Position numbers and translations under genes: made by a program. The notes beneath the pieces were generated by a model that saw nothing but the letters and a program-made list of their open reading frames with translations, was not told the DNA's origin and did no database searches. Shown in pieces: positions 51,348 to 62,278 of a DNA stretch of 64,000 nt (its first letter is position 1; every line of letters starts with the position of its first letter). Source of the stretch: Hyaloraphidium curvatum (lineage: Eukaryota > Monoblepharomycota > Hyaloraphidiomycetes > Hyaloraphidiales > Hyaloraphidiaceae). The stretch spans positions 248,001 to 312,000 of the forward strand of contig JAIVFI010000035.1 of assembly GCA_025558095.1 (NCBI GenBank), given 5' to 3'.

Positions 51348-54300
51348 ATGAGCGCGGGCACCAACACGACGTGCAGCTGCCACTGCGACGGCTGCAACGT
51401 CGTCGGCTGCTACAAGGACTACATCGCGGGCTACTTCGTCATCACGTGGGCCGTTCGCACCCCCGGCACGCCATCCGCTGACCCCGTCCGCAGCAACAAC
51501 CGCACCTGCGTGCCGCAGACATGCATCAACATCTTCCCCAACCTGTGCTCGTCGGCCTTCCCGGTGCAGGCCATCGTCGAGGGCACGCAGACCCAGCCCA
51601 ACTCGGCGGCAATCGCCGGCGGCGTCATCGGCGGCCTGTTTGCGGCGCTGCTGCTGGGCCTGCTGCTCTACTGGTGCTTCCGCAAGAAGGTCAAGCAGAA
51701 GACCGCCATCGTCGAGATGGCCAAGGCGCCGACCATTGAGGGCGTACGTTCCTGCAGTGTGTGCCGCGCGGATTCGCCTGACCCGTCACTGCAGGCCGTC
51801 GTCGAGGCCAAGAACGTCCCCGCCGGCGCCGCCGTCGTGCCCGTGGCCTCCAACAAGAGCGGCAGCGCCGTCGTCGCCGTGCCCTCTGGCAAGTCGGTCA
51901 CGGCCACTGCGTCGAACAAGAGCAACACTGTCAAGTGGCCCGCGACGACTGTGGGAGTGCCGGTTTGTGTTGTTGGTGTGGTTGGCCCCCTCCCCCTTCT
52001 CATGCACCCCAACCCCCCCAGGACGTCGAACTCAAGGCTCCGCAGATCGAGATGCCGGAACTGCCGAAAATCGACATGCCCACAGTGGAGGTGCCTCAAG
52101 TCGAGCCGGTTCGCGTGGCGCTGCCCGCTGTAGCCGCTGGAGCCGCCGTCGGCGCCGCCGCGGTCAAGGTTTCGGCGCCCAAGGCCGAGACCGTCGCCAT
52201 GCCGACTGTGGAAATTCCCGACATGCCCAAGGTCGAGCTTCCGGGCATGACCTCCGCCACCATCGCCCCGCCGACCGTCCAGGCACCGGTCGTGACTCAG
52301 CCGACCGTTAGTGCACCCACCGTGGCCGCCGCGACCATGGCGACCGTTGCGATGCCGACTGTTGTGCTGCCGACTGTCGAAAAGGCCAGGCTGGCGAGCG
52401 CCGAGGCCCCCAAGGTCGAAGCTGCGGCCATCGCCGCCCCGAAGGTTGGACGCTCGGCCGCCGCACCCCGTGCCCTACTCATCCAGCGTCTCTCTTTCTC
52501 GTCCAGGTCGAGCTCCCGGTCGTCGAGGTCCCGACCATCGCCAAGGTGGACGCGTCCGTTTCGGCGCCCAAGGTGGGCCGATTTTTGCCCGCCCCGTGGC
52601 CCGATCTAACTTTATCTTCCCCCACTTCTTTGCAAGGTGGATCTCCCGACCGTCGCTGCACCTCAAATCGAAGTTCCTACGATCTCTGCGCCGAAGGTGG
52701 GCCGTTTGGTTGGCTGCTGCCTTGCCCGACCTGACGACAGCCTTTCCCACTGTTTTCAGGTCGATCTCCCGACGGTTACCGCACCGAAAATTGACGTTCC
52801 GGTTGTGTCTGCTCCTACGGTGCGTCGGTCCGGTTGGATTGTTGCCGGGCACCACCTGACCGCCCCCCTGCCAGGTTGCCCTCCCTACTGTCGCCGCCGC
52901 TGCCGCCATCAGCCAACCCCAGGTGGATCTTCCCTCAGTGGAACTCCCGAAGGTGTCTGCGCCCACTCTGGAGGCGCCGACGATCGCCATGCCGGAAATC
53001 AGCGTCCCGAAGGTGGGGTGGGGGCAAGGGACCGCCTGGAGACGACTCTAACGCCGCCAAAACAGGTCGACGTGCCCTCCGTGAGCGCTCCCGACGTCAG
53101 CCTGCCCTCTGTCACTGCACCCAAGGTTTCTGCGCCCGCCGTTTCGGCTCCGGTTGTCGAGCTCCCGAAGGTATGTTGGAGGCGTCCGGGGGGCACTTGG
53201 AATCCGGCTCATTTCCGGGCTTGCAGGTCGAACTTCCCAGCGTGGAAGCTCCCAAGATTGCCGCCGCCACCATTGCGGCACCCACGGTGCGTTTGCGTGC
53301 CTGCGCGGGGTGTTTGCCCGCGGCTCACTCGGACACCCGACTTCAGGTCGCGGTCCCCAAGGTCGACGCGCCGTCGATCCAAGCTCCCTCTGTGGAATTG
53401 CCGGAGATGCCCAAGGTCGAGCTCCCGAGCGTATCAGCTGCCGCCTCGGTGCCCAAGGTCGAGGCGTCCATCTCGGCGCCCAAGGTCGACGTGGAGGTTC
53501 CCAAAGTCAGCGTCGCCGCCCCCAAGATCGAGGCTCCAGTCGTGGACCTACCTGACGTCGGAGCCACCGTCGCGATGCCCACCGTGGCCATGCCAACCGT
53601 CAGCGCACCGACGATGTCTCAGGCGACGATCTCTGCCCCCAGCGTGTCGGCCTCGGCCGCCGGAGCCACCGTGGGTGCCTCGCAACCGCCTTCCCGGGCC
53701 AGGAACTGACCATCTTTCTTCAAAATCAGGTCGCAATGCCGACCGTGGAGCTTCCGCGTGTCGAATTGCCGTCGGTTTCGTCGGCCTCGGTCAGCGCCCC
53801 GTCGGTGACCGTTCCCGCCGTCACGGCACCGTCTGTCAGCGTCAGCAGCAGCGCGAGCGGCATTTCCGCACCCGTCGTCGAGCTCCCCGTTGTGGAAACC
53901 CCGGCCGTCACGGCTCCGGCGGTCACGGTCAAGACGTCGAAGCTGCCGACGGTGAACGAGAGGCCTTCCGGTTAGTATCGACATAGAGCTTTGTCGGGCG
54001 GGCGGGCCTATGTATGCCTTGGGTTTTTAATCGTAATCTCTTGCCGAACGCCTCACAGGCGCGAGGGTCGCAGCCGGGGCCGCAGGGGCGGTGAGTGCGC
54101 CGCCGCCTCGCACCGTCTGTCCGGCTCTGATGTGTCCGCCCCAGTCCGCCGTCAGGAACGCGGCCGCGCAGATCGACTCGTCGGGCAGCAACCAGCCGCT
54201 GGTGCCCAAGGCGAACGAAAAGACGACCGTCGTGCCCAAGGAGACCAAGTTTGCGCGCGAGCGGCTGTTTGCGGCGCCGGCCGACGTGGCCGCCGCGCAG

Positions 54301-54840
54301 GCCAAGGCCAAGGCGGCGCTCGGGCCGGGCACGGCGATCGACGAGGCGCTCGCGATCGTGCAGGCGGCTGCGCTCAAGCCGACGGACCTCGCCGGGTCGG
54401 TGCGCGACGAGCCGACCGCCTTTGGAAGCAAGACGGCGCCCGGACCCGGCACGGGGGGAGGAGGCGCCGCCGCCGACGGCAGCTACCTCCTGCACGTCTG
54501 CCTGCCGCCCGTCGCCGGCGTCTCGGACACGGAGAACGTCGTCATGGTCGGCGGCGCGCCCGAGCTCGGCGCGTGGGACGTGGCCGACGGCGTGCAGCTG
54601 GCCAAGCGGCCCGACGGGACCTGGCAGGCGATCGTCGAGGTCGGGGATGCCAAGGGGGCCGCCGAGTACAAGTACGCGATCCTGGACGACAAGGACGGGA
54701 TGGTCAGGTGGGAGGAGGGGCCGAACAGGAAGGTCGAGTGGTGCGTTGGCTTGGGTAGGGGGCGAGATTTCGGCGCTGATTTGGGTGGCAGGGACCACGC
54801 CGAGTTCCAGAAGAACATTGCGCCGTTGATCAAGAAGTGA
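51348..54840 (+). CDS. Single-pass membrane protein with Pro/Val mini-exon repeats and C-terminal CBM20
   Basis: Fourteen exons: 51348-51743, 51795-51950, 52022-52444, 52507-52572, 52637-52696, 52760-52819, 52875-53012, 53066-53170, 53227-53286, 53347-53670, 53730-53970, 54059-54090, 54145-54740, 54792-54840 (901 residues). Residues 1-86 are cysteine-rich (CSCHCDGCNVVGC) and probably outside; residues 87-108 form a membrane helix (GGVIGGLFAALLLGLLLYWC) with basic RKKVKQK inside. Residues ~185-676 repeat units such as VDLPTVAAPQIEVPTISAPK, like periaxin/AHNAK. Introns 1-10 are all phase 0, so exons are modular. The last domain (~799-887) is a starch-binding CBM20: VVMVGGAPELGAWDVADGVQ and YKYAILDDKDGMVRWEEG. 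It may tether glycogen or starch to a membrane; inference. Confidence 0.75.
52507..53286 (+). repeat. Array of tandem repeat mini-exons, each in phase 0
   Basis: Six consecutive exons of 66, 60, 60, 138, 105 and 60 bp begin with a GTN-GAN/GCN-CTN-CCN-like codon run (V-D/E/A-L/V-P) and five end in AAG or ACG just before GT. Intervening introns are 53-64 bp. Introns 52573-52636 and 52697-52759 resemble each other at both ends (GTGGGCCG start, GCCCGA followed by a CTAAC or CTGAC branch-like site), consistent with exon-plus-intron duplication. Confidence 0.7.
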
Positions 54841-55286
54841 TTTTTCGGCGAAAGAGAGAAGGAGAGGGATGGGCATTGGGAGACTAGAGAATGGAGCGTG
54901 TTTGATTCGAAGGGCGCAACAGAGGTTTTGGCGCGTGACGTGCTAAACGGGGTTTTTGCAAGTCGGAGATCCGGATTTTCGTAGCACCGCGACCCGCAGG
55001 GGGCGCACGATTCGGCCGAAACCGCGTCCGCTCGCTCCGCCGCGATGCAGGCGTGCTCGGGAGGATGCCATCACGGACATCCGCCGGGCGGCACGGGGCA
55101 CGGGAGCGCGGGGGCGTCGCCTCGGGCCGGAAGTGACCCGAACCGGGCGGGGAGCGGAACGCCGACACCGGGACAGGAAGGGAGCCAGAATCAGGGCGTC
55201 ATCGACAGTGCGTTGAACGGGACGTCGTGAAGAGCAAGCTGACGTCATTTCCGGCAGTTCCCAGCGATTCGGATCATGAGCTGTCG
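54841..55286. other. Intergenic region, possibly including an unfound first exon
   Basis: 446 bp. The frame of the next gene is open from 55227, before its first ATG, and an ATG-started frame occurs at 55045-55230. An upstream exon for the next gene is possible but no splice pair could be fixed. Confidence 0.35.
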
Positions 55287-56009
55287 ATGCAGGGCGTCGA
55301 GTTCTCGGGCCCCGGGCGCAGGATCTCTGCCGGAAAGGGAGTCAAAAGCTTCTGGAAAGACCCACCTTTCAATGAGGATTCGGACGAGGAGATGGCCGAC
55401 GGGGACGGGCTTCCGAAGGGCGGGAGGAACAGATCGCCGTCGCCGGACCTCTCGCTCAAGCGCCGCAAGCCGGGCCCGGTCGGAACGCCTTTGCTACCGA
55501 CGCCGATGACGAACCTCACCAACTGGAAGCCGTCGCCGGGATCGCCGACGCCGGGCGCTTCGACCCTGCTGAACCCGTTCGACGGCGAGCTGGGCGACCT
55601 CGACTCGGACGAAGAGGGCGACGTGCAGCAAGGAAAAGGTGAGGAAAATGTCGCTGGAGACTGCCACGACTTTTGCCGAAAAGCGCCGAATCAGGTTTTG
55701 CGGACGGACTCGCTTCGGGATCGGGATCTGCGCAGGGCGCCACGGACCTCGGATCGGGATCTGCGCCGGTCGAGCAGGTCAAGAAGAAGCGCAGTAAGTT
55801 CCTTTGGGTTCATTTCCGCATCAAGCTGCTCATTTGGCTGCAACAGGCCCGACCTTTTGGCTTTCCTCTGCATCGCAGGGGCCGCGAATTGGCCCGCACG
55901 CCGCCGTCTCTTTCCCACTTTGGCTCAATCTGGCTCGGACGGCGTCCGCACATTTGCACACTATCGGGGCGTCGCCATTTCCCGATTTGAATCATCGACG
56001 CGATCGTAG
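55287..56009 (+). CDS. Orphan acidic-then-basic protein, probably nuclear
   Basis: Exons 55287-55638, 55695-55793 and 55879-56009 give about 193 residues. It has acidic patches (NEDSDEEMADGD, DGELGDLDSDEEGD), Ser/Pro sites (RSPSPDLS, PSPGSPTPGAS) and basic runs (SLKRRKPG, VKKKRR across the second intron) that look like a nuclear-localisation signal. The second donor is a consensus GTAAGT. No family recognised. The start is uncertain; coding-like sequence continues upstream of 55287 to at least 55227, so a first exon is probably missing. Low confidence in the gene ends. Confidence 0.45.
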   Translation: MQGVEFSGPGRRISAGKGVKSFWKDPPFNEDSDEEMADGDGLPKGGRNRSPSPDLSLKRRKPGPVGTPLLPTPMTNLTNWKPSPGSPTPGASTLLNPFDGELGDLDSDEEGDVQQGKGEENVAGDCHDFCRKAPNQVLRTDSLRDRDLRRAPRTSDRDLRRSSRSRRSAVSSFGFISASSCSFGCNRPDLLAFLCIAGAANWPARRRLFPTLAQSGSDGVRTFAHYRGVAISRFESSTRS

Positions 56010-56410
56010 AAATCTTTCGAGTCGAGAATGTGGGCTTCATTTGACGAAAACTGTGCCATTTTGTCGCTGGCCCCCAGGGAGACTTTTGCAGCAGATTTCG
56101 GACGACCTTTTCCGCGGAACTGGCGATCCTGCTCGTTGCGCCTCGGAAAAATCAAGGAAATAGGGCAAGGCAACGAATCCGTTGCCTCGAAGGCACTTTG
56201 GCAGACTCTATACAGACCCCTCTCGCGCCGCGTCCCGGCCACGCCCAACGAGTCGGGACAATCAAGTTCCAACACTCGATTCGGAGCTCCGAGGCAATCG
56301 CCGTTCATTTCCTTCCAATTCCCGCACAGCACAACGGGCATTCAATTCAATGCCAATAGACGAATCAATCCGCACCGCCCAGCCAACACAGCACCCCCTC
56401 CCGACGGACG
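56010..56410. other. Convergent 3' spacer
   Basis: 401 bp between the ends of two convergent genes, lower in GC than its surroundings. Nothing recognised. Confidence 0.4.
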
Positions 56411-57948
56411 TCAAATCCTCTCCAACCACATCTTCATGTGCTCGTCCATCTTGAGCTCCTCGATCCCCTTCCTCCGCTCCCTCTCCTCCGCCGTCTCCCT
56501 CCCCCGCTTCAGCTCCGCCTCGGCGACCAGGGGCACCTTGCGCGCGATCCCTTTCGGGATGGTCAGGTTGTACGTCCGGATGCGGGCGTTGATCTCGGCC
56601 ACGCGCCGGGAGATGTGCGCGGGGGCGACGGCGTCGTACGAGGAGGATTTGGTGTGCGAGGAGAGGGAGGAGCGGTAGATGGATTTCAGGTCGCGGCGGA
56701 GGGCCGAGATCTCGGCGTCGATCTCGAGGGAGGTCTCGATGAAGGGCGGCTTGAGGCCCTGCGCCTTGACGGCTTTCTGCAAGCGGGGCGCCAAAGTCAG
56801 CCCCGGATCGCACGGCGCGCCTTGTGCGGCAACCCACGTTCAAATGGTACTCGACGTTGTCCAGGAACGGGTTGCGCGCCGCCGGGTCGTTGTCCAGATA
56901 GTGCAGCCTCTCGCCCTTCCCCTGCAGGTCGTCGAACTGCCCCTCCCTCCTCGCCTGCTCGATCCTCTCCTCCACGATCGACTGCCACCCGAACGATCCC
57001 GCCGGCCTGACGGTCCAGTAGTCCTGCCACAGCACCTCGGTCGGCTGCTTGTACCGCTCCGCGTCCTGCAGCGCGTGGGAGAGGCGCACGCGCGAGGCGG
57101 CCCTGTCGCGGGAGGCGGGCGAGCGCGCACCGGGGAGGGCGGGGGAGGAGAGGAACTTGCGCGAGGCGACGGGGGTGCGGGCGAGCTGGGTGGGGTTGAG
57201 CTTGGCGTCGGGGCGTCTGCACCACCGGAGGTAGTAAGCCACAGAGAAGGACCTCGGATCGGAGCCCGGGAACGCACTCTGCCTGCGCCTCCTTGATCAG
57301 GAACGTCCGCAGCTTGGCCTCGGAGATGGGCGGGAGCGCCTCGTCCGGCCGCACCTGCCCCTCCCCTGCCTGGGAACCCGGAACAGCCAACGCCGCCCCC
57401 GCGCCCTTGTTCGGCGCCAGCCCGAAGCTCTCGGGAAACTCCCTGACCAGCTTCTCGATCTTGCTCGCCGTCGCGTAGGCTTTCATCGCCGCCGCGGCCG
57501 GCGACACGAACGGCCTCTCCGCGCGCCTCCTCGTCCCTCCTTCCCCCTCCGACGCGCCGTCGGCCGCGATGGGCTGCTCCGGAGCGCACACGATCCGCGG
57601 CGGGGGCGGCGCCGGCTCGCCGTCCGGGTACAGGAGGGCCTTGAGGGAGGCACGGAACTTTGCGACAAAGGTCGCGTCGTCGGCGGCCTTTCCGGGCGCG
57701 CCGACGTCGGCAAAGTCCGCCTCGTCCTCGGGCCGCGCGTCGGCGGGAGTTCGGCGCGGGGCCGAGTCCGACAGCACGACCTGCGGGCGCGGCGCGGCGT
57801 GCCTCGGGCCGTCCTTTGGTTCCTTGGCCGGGAACAATAGCCCGCCGACGAACGCGCGGCGCAGGAACGGCGCGGGCGGCGGGCGCAGGCAGCGGCGCGG
57901 GCGCGCGGCCCTCGCTCCGGCCGCGCCCGCCGCTCCCGGGGGCAGCAT
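56411..57948 (-). CDS. DUF1992-family (DNAJC28-like) protein, probably mitochondrial
   Basis: Exons 57253-57948, 56838-57185 and 56411-56776 give 469 residues. The DUF1992 core is IVEERIEQARREGQFDDLQG, KGERLHYL, ARNPFLDNVEYHLN joined across a 61-bp intron to KAVKAQGLKPPFIE. A preceding VRLSHALQDAERYK block is typical of fungal members. No J domain is present, as in other fungal homologues. The Arg/Ala-rich N terminus (ARAARPRRCLRPPPAPFLRR) fits a mitochondrial presequence. The first intron is uncertain: the donor could be at 57252 or 57273, both weak and in frame. It diverges from haspin across 151 bp. Molecular function unknown. Confidence 0.78.
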
Positions 57949-58099
57949 CGCGGCGAGTGGGGGACGGAGATCTGGCTGCCTTTGATGGGGCCGCCGATTT
58001 CAAGCAGTCCTCTGATACTATTTCCGAATTTCTGATGCGTCGACGGCTGCCTGCCTAACTCTCCAACAGCGGACCACCCAACACAGTTCCCGAATTACG
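57949..58099. promoter_or_regulatory. Divergent promoter region (DUF1992 / haspin)
   Basis: 151 bp between start codons of oppositely oriented genes. No specific motif recognised; inferred from layout. Confidence 0.45.
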
Positions 58100-61084
58100 A
58101 TGCCCGCGGTGTACGGCAAGAAGAAGGGCGGCGCGCGGGCGGCGCAGCAGGCGGCGTGGCGCGACGTGTCGCTCGAGGAGGACGGCGGGGGCGGGCCGGC
58201 CAAGGAGAACGCGGGCGGCGCGAATGCGGGGCGGGAGGCGCCCGCGGGCAGAGGGCGCGCGGGCAGCTCTGCTCGGAGGGAGCGGTCGCCGGACGCCGCG
58301 GACCCGCCGGACAGCGCGGACTCGCCGGGATCCGCGGCGTCGCCGGAGGGGTCGCCGGAGGGGTCGCCCGCGCTGCCCGCGCCGCCCCGCCCCGCGCCCC
58401 GCCCCGCGCCCGCCCGCCGCGGCAAGCGCAACATGCCGTACCGCTCGGCGCGCGCAGTCGGGGCCGCCGCGGACACCAGCGCGTCCACCGACGGCGCGCT
58501 GCACGACAGCTCGTTCGAGCTCTCGGCGCCAGACGCCTCGGACGACTCGTTCCACGGGGCCGCCGCCGAGCCCGCCGGCCGCAGGAGGGCGCCGCCGGAG
58601 CAGAGCAGGCTGAGAGAGCAGGGGCGCCCCAGGCAGGGCACCGCGGACTCCAAACCGAGGGGCGGCGCCGCCAAGCGGGGCAGGGGCGCGCAGAAGGGCA
58701 ACCCCGCCCCGTCGCGAGGGCCAATCGGCACGGGGAGGCCCAACCCGGCTGCCCGCCTGCGCCGCGCACCGGCCTCGGACAGCGACCAGGAGGACCTGAT
58801 CGCGGGCATCGCCAGCGCGAGGCCGCCCGCCTCGCTGCGCACCTCCCCGATCCTGAAGGCGCGGCACGCGCTGGAGCCGGATCAGGACTCGGAACCGCAA
58901 CCCGAACCGAGTGCGGCTGCCGACGTCCCCGACATGCCCGACGACCCGTCGGAAGCGGACGCCTCCCTCCCCGCGCCGCAGAACCGGCATGCCATGATCA
59001 CCTCCACCCCGGCCGTCGGCCTGGTCGGCGACCGCCGCCTCGGCATCGCCGCGCCCTTCCCCAACCTGTCGCCCATTGCGCCGCTCTCGCCGATGGGCGG
59101 CGCCGCCGACGGCGACCTCCTGAGGTCGCTCGCGTCCTTTTCGCTCGACGGCGCCTCGGGCTCGGCCGGCGAGTCGGTGTCGGGCGCATTCGTGCGCACT
59201 CTGGCCGAGTCCTGCGCATCGGAGCGTCCGAAACATGCGTCCGGCGGTCGAACGAGGGAGTCGATCGCCACCGTCTCCTCGGACCCGCCCGCCGACGGCC
59301 CGTTCGGCGTCGCCGAGGTCGTCCCCGCCCCCCCGGACTCCGACTCCCCCCCTCCGCAGGTCCGCGGCCGCCGCCGCCCCTTGCCCGCCCCCCGCCCCGC
59401 CTCGCCCGCCGATACCACCGCCAGCCTCCCCCCCGCCGCACCCCGCCCCGATCCGCCGACGGTGTACAAGACCACCCTCGCGCGCCGCTTCGAGAACAAG
59501 CTGGCCACCACCGCCCGCCGCCGGCGCAGCTCCGTCGCGAGCAGCGCCGCCCTGGGCCGGTCCACCCGCAGGGTGGTCCCGCTGTCCGCTGGGGACGCGA
59601 GCGTGGAGGAGAGCTTCGCGACGTTCCTAACCGCCACGGAGGACGAGGAGGACGAGGAGGAGAGGGCGCTCAGGGCCGTCGGGCTGCAGCAGCTGCTCGA
59701 GGCGTGCGGGCAGGAGGAAGTGCTGTCGTTCGAGGAGGGGTTGGTTTGGGAGGATGCTGATGGGCAGGAGTGGGTCGACTGCGCGATCGGGAAACTGCAC
59801 GCAGCTGACGCTGTCCACCGCACGTCCAGGCACGACCTCAGACACTCGCTGGCCAAGATTGCCGAGGCCACCTACTCCGAGGTCTTTTCCTGCCCCCTCC
59901 CCGGCGCCGGCGGCCGGCGGCGCGGGGCGGCCCCCGATCGGGAACGCCTGGTGGTCAAGATCCTCCCCTTCTGCGCCTTCGAGGGCGCCGACGTCGACCC
60001 CGATACGGGCGAGCGCGTGCTCGTGAACGGATGCGGGCAGCTCGAGCCGTCAGCGGTGTGGACCGAGATCGCGTGCACCTCGCGGCTGGCTTCCGTGGGG
60101 TCGGGGCTCTTCGGCGGGTTCCACCGCGCGAGGGTGGTCAGAGGGTGCTACCCGATGGAGCTCGTCCGCGAGTGGAACCGCTGGGACTCTGCGCGCGCGC
60201 GCGAAGGGCTGCCCGGGTCGGACAACTGGGAGCCGGACTACTTCCCAGACGGGCAGCACTACCTCCTCCTCTTCCTGCCCTACGGCGGGCTGGACCTCGA
60301 GGCGTTCCCCGTGCCGTCGTGGCGCGCGGCGCATTCGGCCTTCTGGCAGGTGTGCCTCGCGCTGGCGGCCGCGGAGAAGGAGGCGCGGTTCGAGCACCGC
60401 GATCTGCACGTGGGCAACGTGCTCGTGCTCGAGGACGGAGAAGTGAAGGCGGGGACGGGCACGGCGCCCGAGGTGTTTTGGCGGGACGACGCCGCGGGGC
60501 GGACGTGGCGCCTCCGGCACCACGCCGTGCGCGCGGTGGTGATCGACTACACCCTGGCGCGGTTCGAGGGCGGCGGCAGGCTGTTCTACAACCCGCTCGA
60601 CGACGAGGAGCTCTTCCGCGGGCAGGGGGACAGGCAGTACGACGTCTACAGGGCGATGCGGGAGGCGACGGGGGGGGAGTGGAGGCTTTTCTGGCCGAGG
60701 ACGAACGTGCTGGTGGGTTCATCGGCAGCCTAACCGCCGAATGTGCGGCTGACGCCGACCTGTGCGTGCGGGCAGTGGCTCGAGTACATCCTGCACAAGC
60801 TCGTGCACGGAAAGACGGTGCCGCGGCGCGAGGCCGCCCCGGCGGAGCAGGCGCAGGCAAAGGGGTCCAAGGGCCGGGGCAAGGCGGCCCGCGGGAAGAA
60901 GCCGGCGCCCGCGGAAGATGCGGACGAGCCCGCGGATGCGGGGTTCAGGGAGCGGCTGGTTTCCCTGCTCGGGGAGGGCGCCGGGCCGGGGGTGCTCTCG
61001 TGCGCGAGCGCATCGGAGGTGCTCTCCCGGTTCGGCACGGCCTGGGAGGCCGCGGACGTGCTCGAGTTGGAACAGGATCCTTGA
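58100..61084 (+). CDS. HASPIN: Haspin-like histone H3 kinase
   Basis: Exons 58100-60712 and 60776-61084 (63-bp intron) give 973 residues. The N-terminal ~570 residues are disordered, with many Ser, Pro and Arg. The divergent kinase domain (~580-973) has an ATP loop [11 protein letters not shown], the lysine in RLVVKILPF, the catalytic [17 protein letters not shown] and, in place of [13 protein letters not shown], all hallmarks of haspin. Haspin-specific ends are QYDVYRAM and, across the intron, [16 protein letters not shown]. The enzyme phosphorylates histone H3 threonine 3 to place the chromosomal passenger complex in mitosis. The kinase tail carries a Lys/Ala/Gly-rich insertion ([14 protein letters not shown]). 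Confidence 0.93.
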
Positions 61085-61136
61085 GGCGATGGAATGCGGG
61101 TGGTATAGAGTCGGGTCATTTACACGCCGGGGCCGG

Positions 61137-62151
61137 CTACGGTGCCTCCTGCTGCTGCACCTCGACCTTTTCGTCCTTGAGCAGCTGGTCGATCTCCTCG
61201 GGGGTGAAGTTGTGGAAATGCGGCTTCTTGGTGGCGGGGTTGAGGGACAGTGTTGCGAATTCCACTGTGTGTCGGGGGGCGGGTCAGCGGTCCACCACGA
61301 GAAGGCAGATCTGGCAAAGAGCAGCCCACGTTTGTCGCTGGAAATGGTCGTCGAGTCCATGGTCTTTGCCAGGACCTTGACCGCCAGGCTCATTGCCTCC
61401 TTCAGCGTGAGCTCGTCCTTGTAGTCCTGCTTCAGGATGCTCTGCGCGTTGGCCGAGTTGGCGCCGATGCAGTTGGCCTTCCACCCGGCGTAGTTGCCCG
61501 ACGGATCCGAGATGTACAGCTGGAAGCCAAAGTGGTTGTCGTAGCCCCCGTAGATGAAGGACACGCCGTACGGCCGCAGACCTGGGCGTTCCGGCGCGTC
61601 GGCGGCAAGTCCACCGGCAGCGGGTTGGGGAGCCCACCTCCGAACTGCGTGTACCCCTGCTTCTGGTCACATAACCGCTGCACCAGCTGCTCCGCCGGGA
61701 TGTCCTCCTGGTACGTGAACAGATACCGCTGGGCCGCGACGCGCGCCGACTGGACCAGCGTGTTGGCGTCGGCGGTGATGCCGGCGACGGCGCACGCCAT
61801 GTTGCTGGAAACGCGTCCCAGAAACAGGCAGGAACAGACAGGCACGAGGAGGCGTTAGAGGGACAGGGAGGCGCGAAGGGGTGCGACGCGCCCCACTTGT
61901 TCAGCACGTAGATCTTCTCGGCGCCGATGTTCTGCTCCAGCAGCTTGCTCGTGACCTTCTTCTCCGCGGCGAGCACGACGCCGTCGGCGGCCAGGATGCC
62001 GAGCGCCGTGCCGGCGTGCGAGATCGCCTCCATCGCGTACTCGACCTGGTACAGCCGGCCTGCGCGCGCGTGAGCCGCGTCGGCCGCGGGCTGCGCGGCA
62101 CCCACCTTCCGGCGAGAAGATCGTCGTCCGCGAGTCGTACCGACGCGCCAT
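61137..62151 (-). CDS. PSMA4: 20S proteasome subunit alpha type-4 (alpha-3 position)
   Basis: Exons 62106-62151, 61897-62059, 61638-61804, 61330-61581 and 61137-61264 give 251 residues, family length. The N terminus [20 protein letters not shown] with [17 protein letters not shown] is the alpha-subunit gate signature. Further blocks are [52 protein letters not shown] and [20 protein letters not shown], all specific to alpha-4. The C terminus lacks the long Lys/Glu tail of animal PSMA4. The first intron is 46 bp. It shares a 127-bp divergent promoter space with GMP reductase. Confidence 0.96.
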
Positions 62152-62278
62152 GGCTGCGGCGGGACGCGGGACGGGAGGTCTCGAAGGGTGACCGCGTCTC
62201 GCAAGCGGATGATGGGGCGGAGCCGTCGCGGACAAAACACCGTTCCCCGAGTTCGCGAGCAGGTCGTTTTGGGCCACG
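62152..62278. promoter_or_regulatory. Divergent promoter region (PSMA4 / GMPR)
   Basis: Two housekeeping genes start 127 bp apart in opposite directions. No known proteasome-associated control element was recognised. Confidence 0.5.

Noticed and set aside
53991-54840. CBM20 protein as a separate gene starting at 54130
   Set aside because: Only ~90 bp would separate it from the previous stop. A GTTAGT donor at 53971 and a CAG acceptor at 54058 join the frames in phase, and a perfect GTGAGT intron follows. Kept as one gene, with the two-gene option noted as the refutation test.
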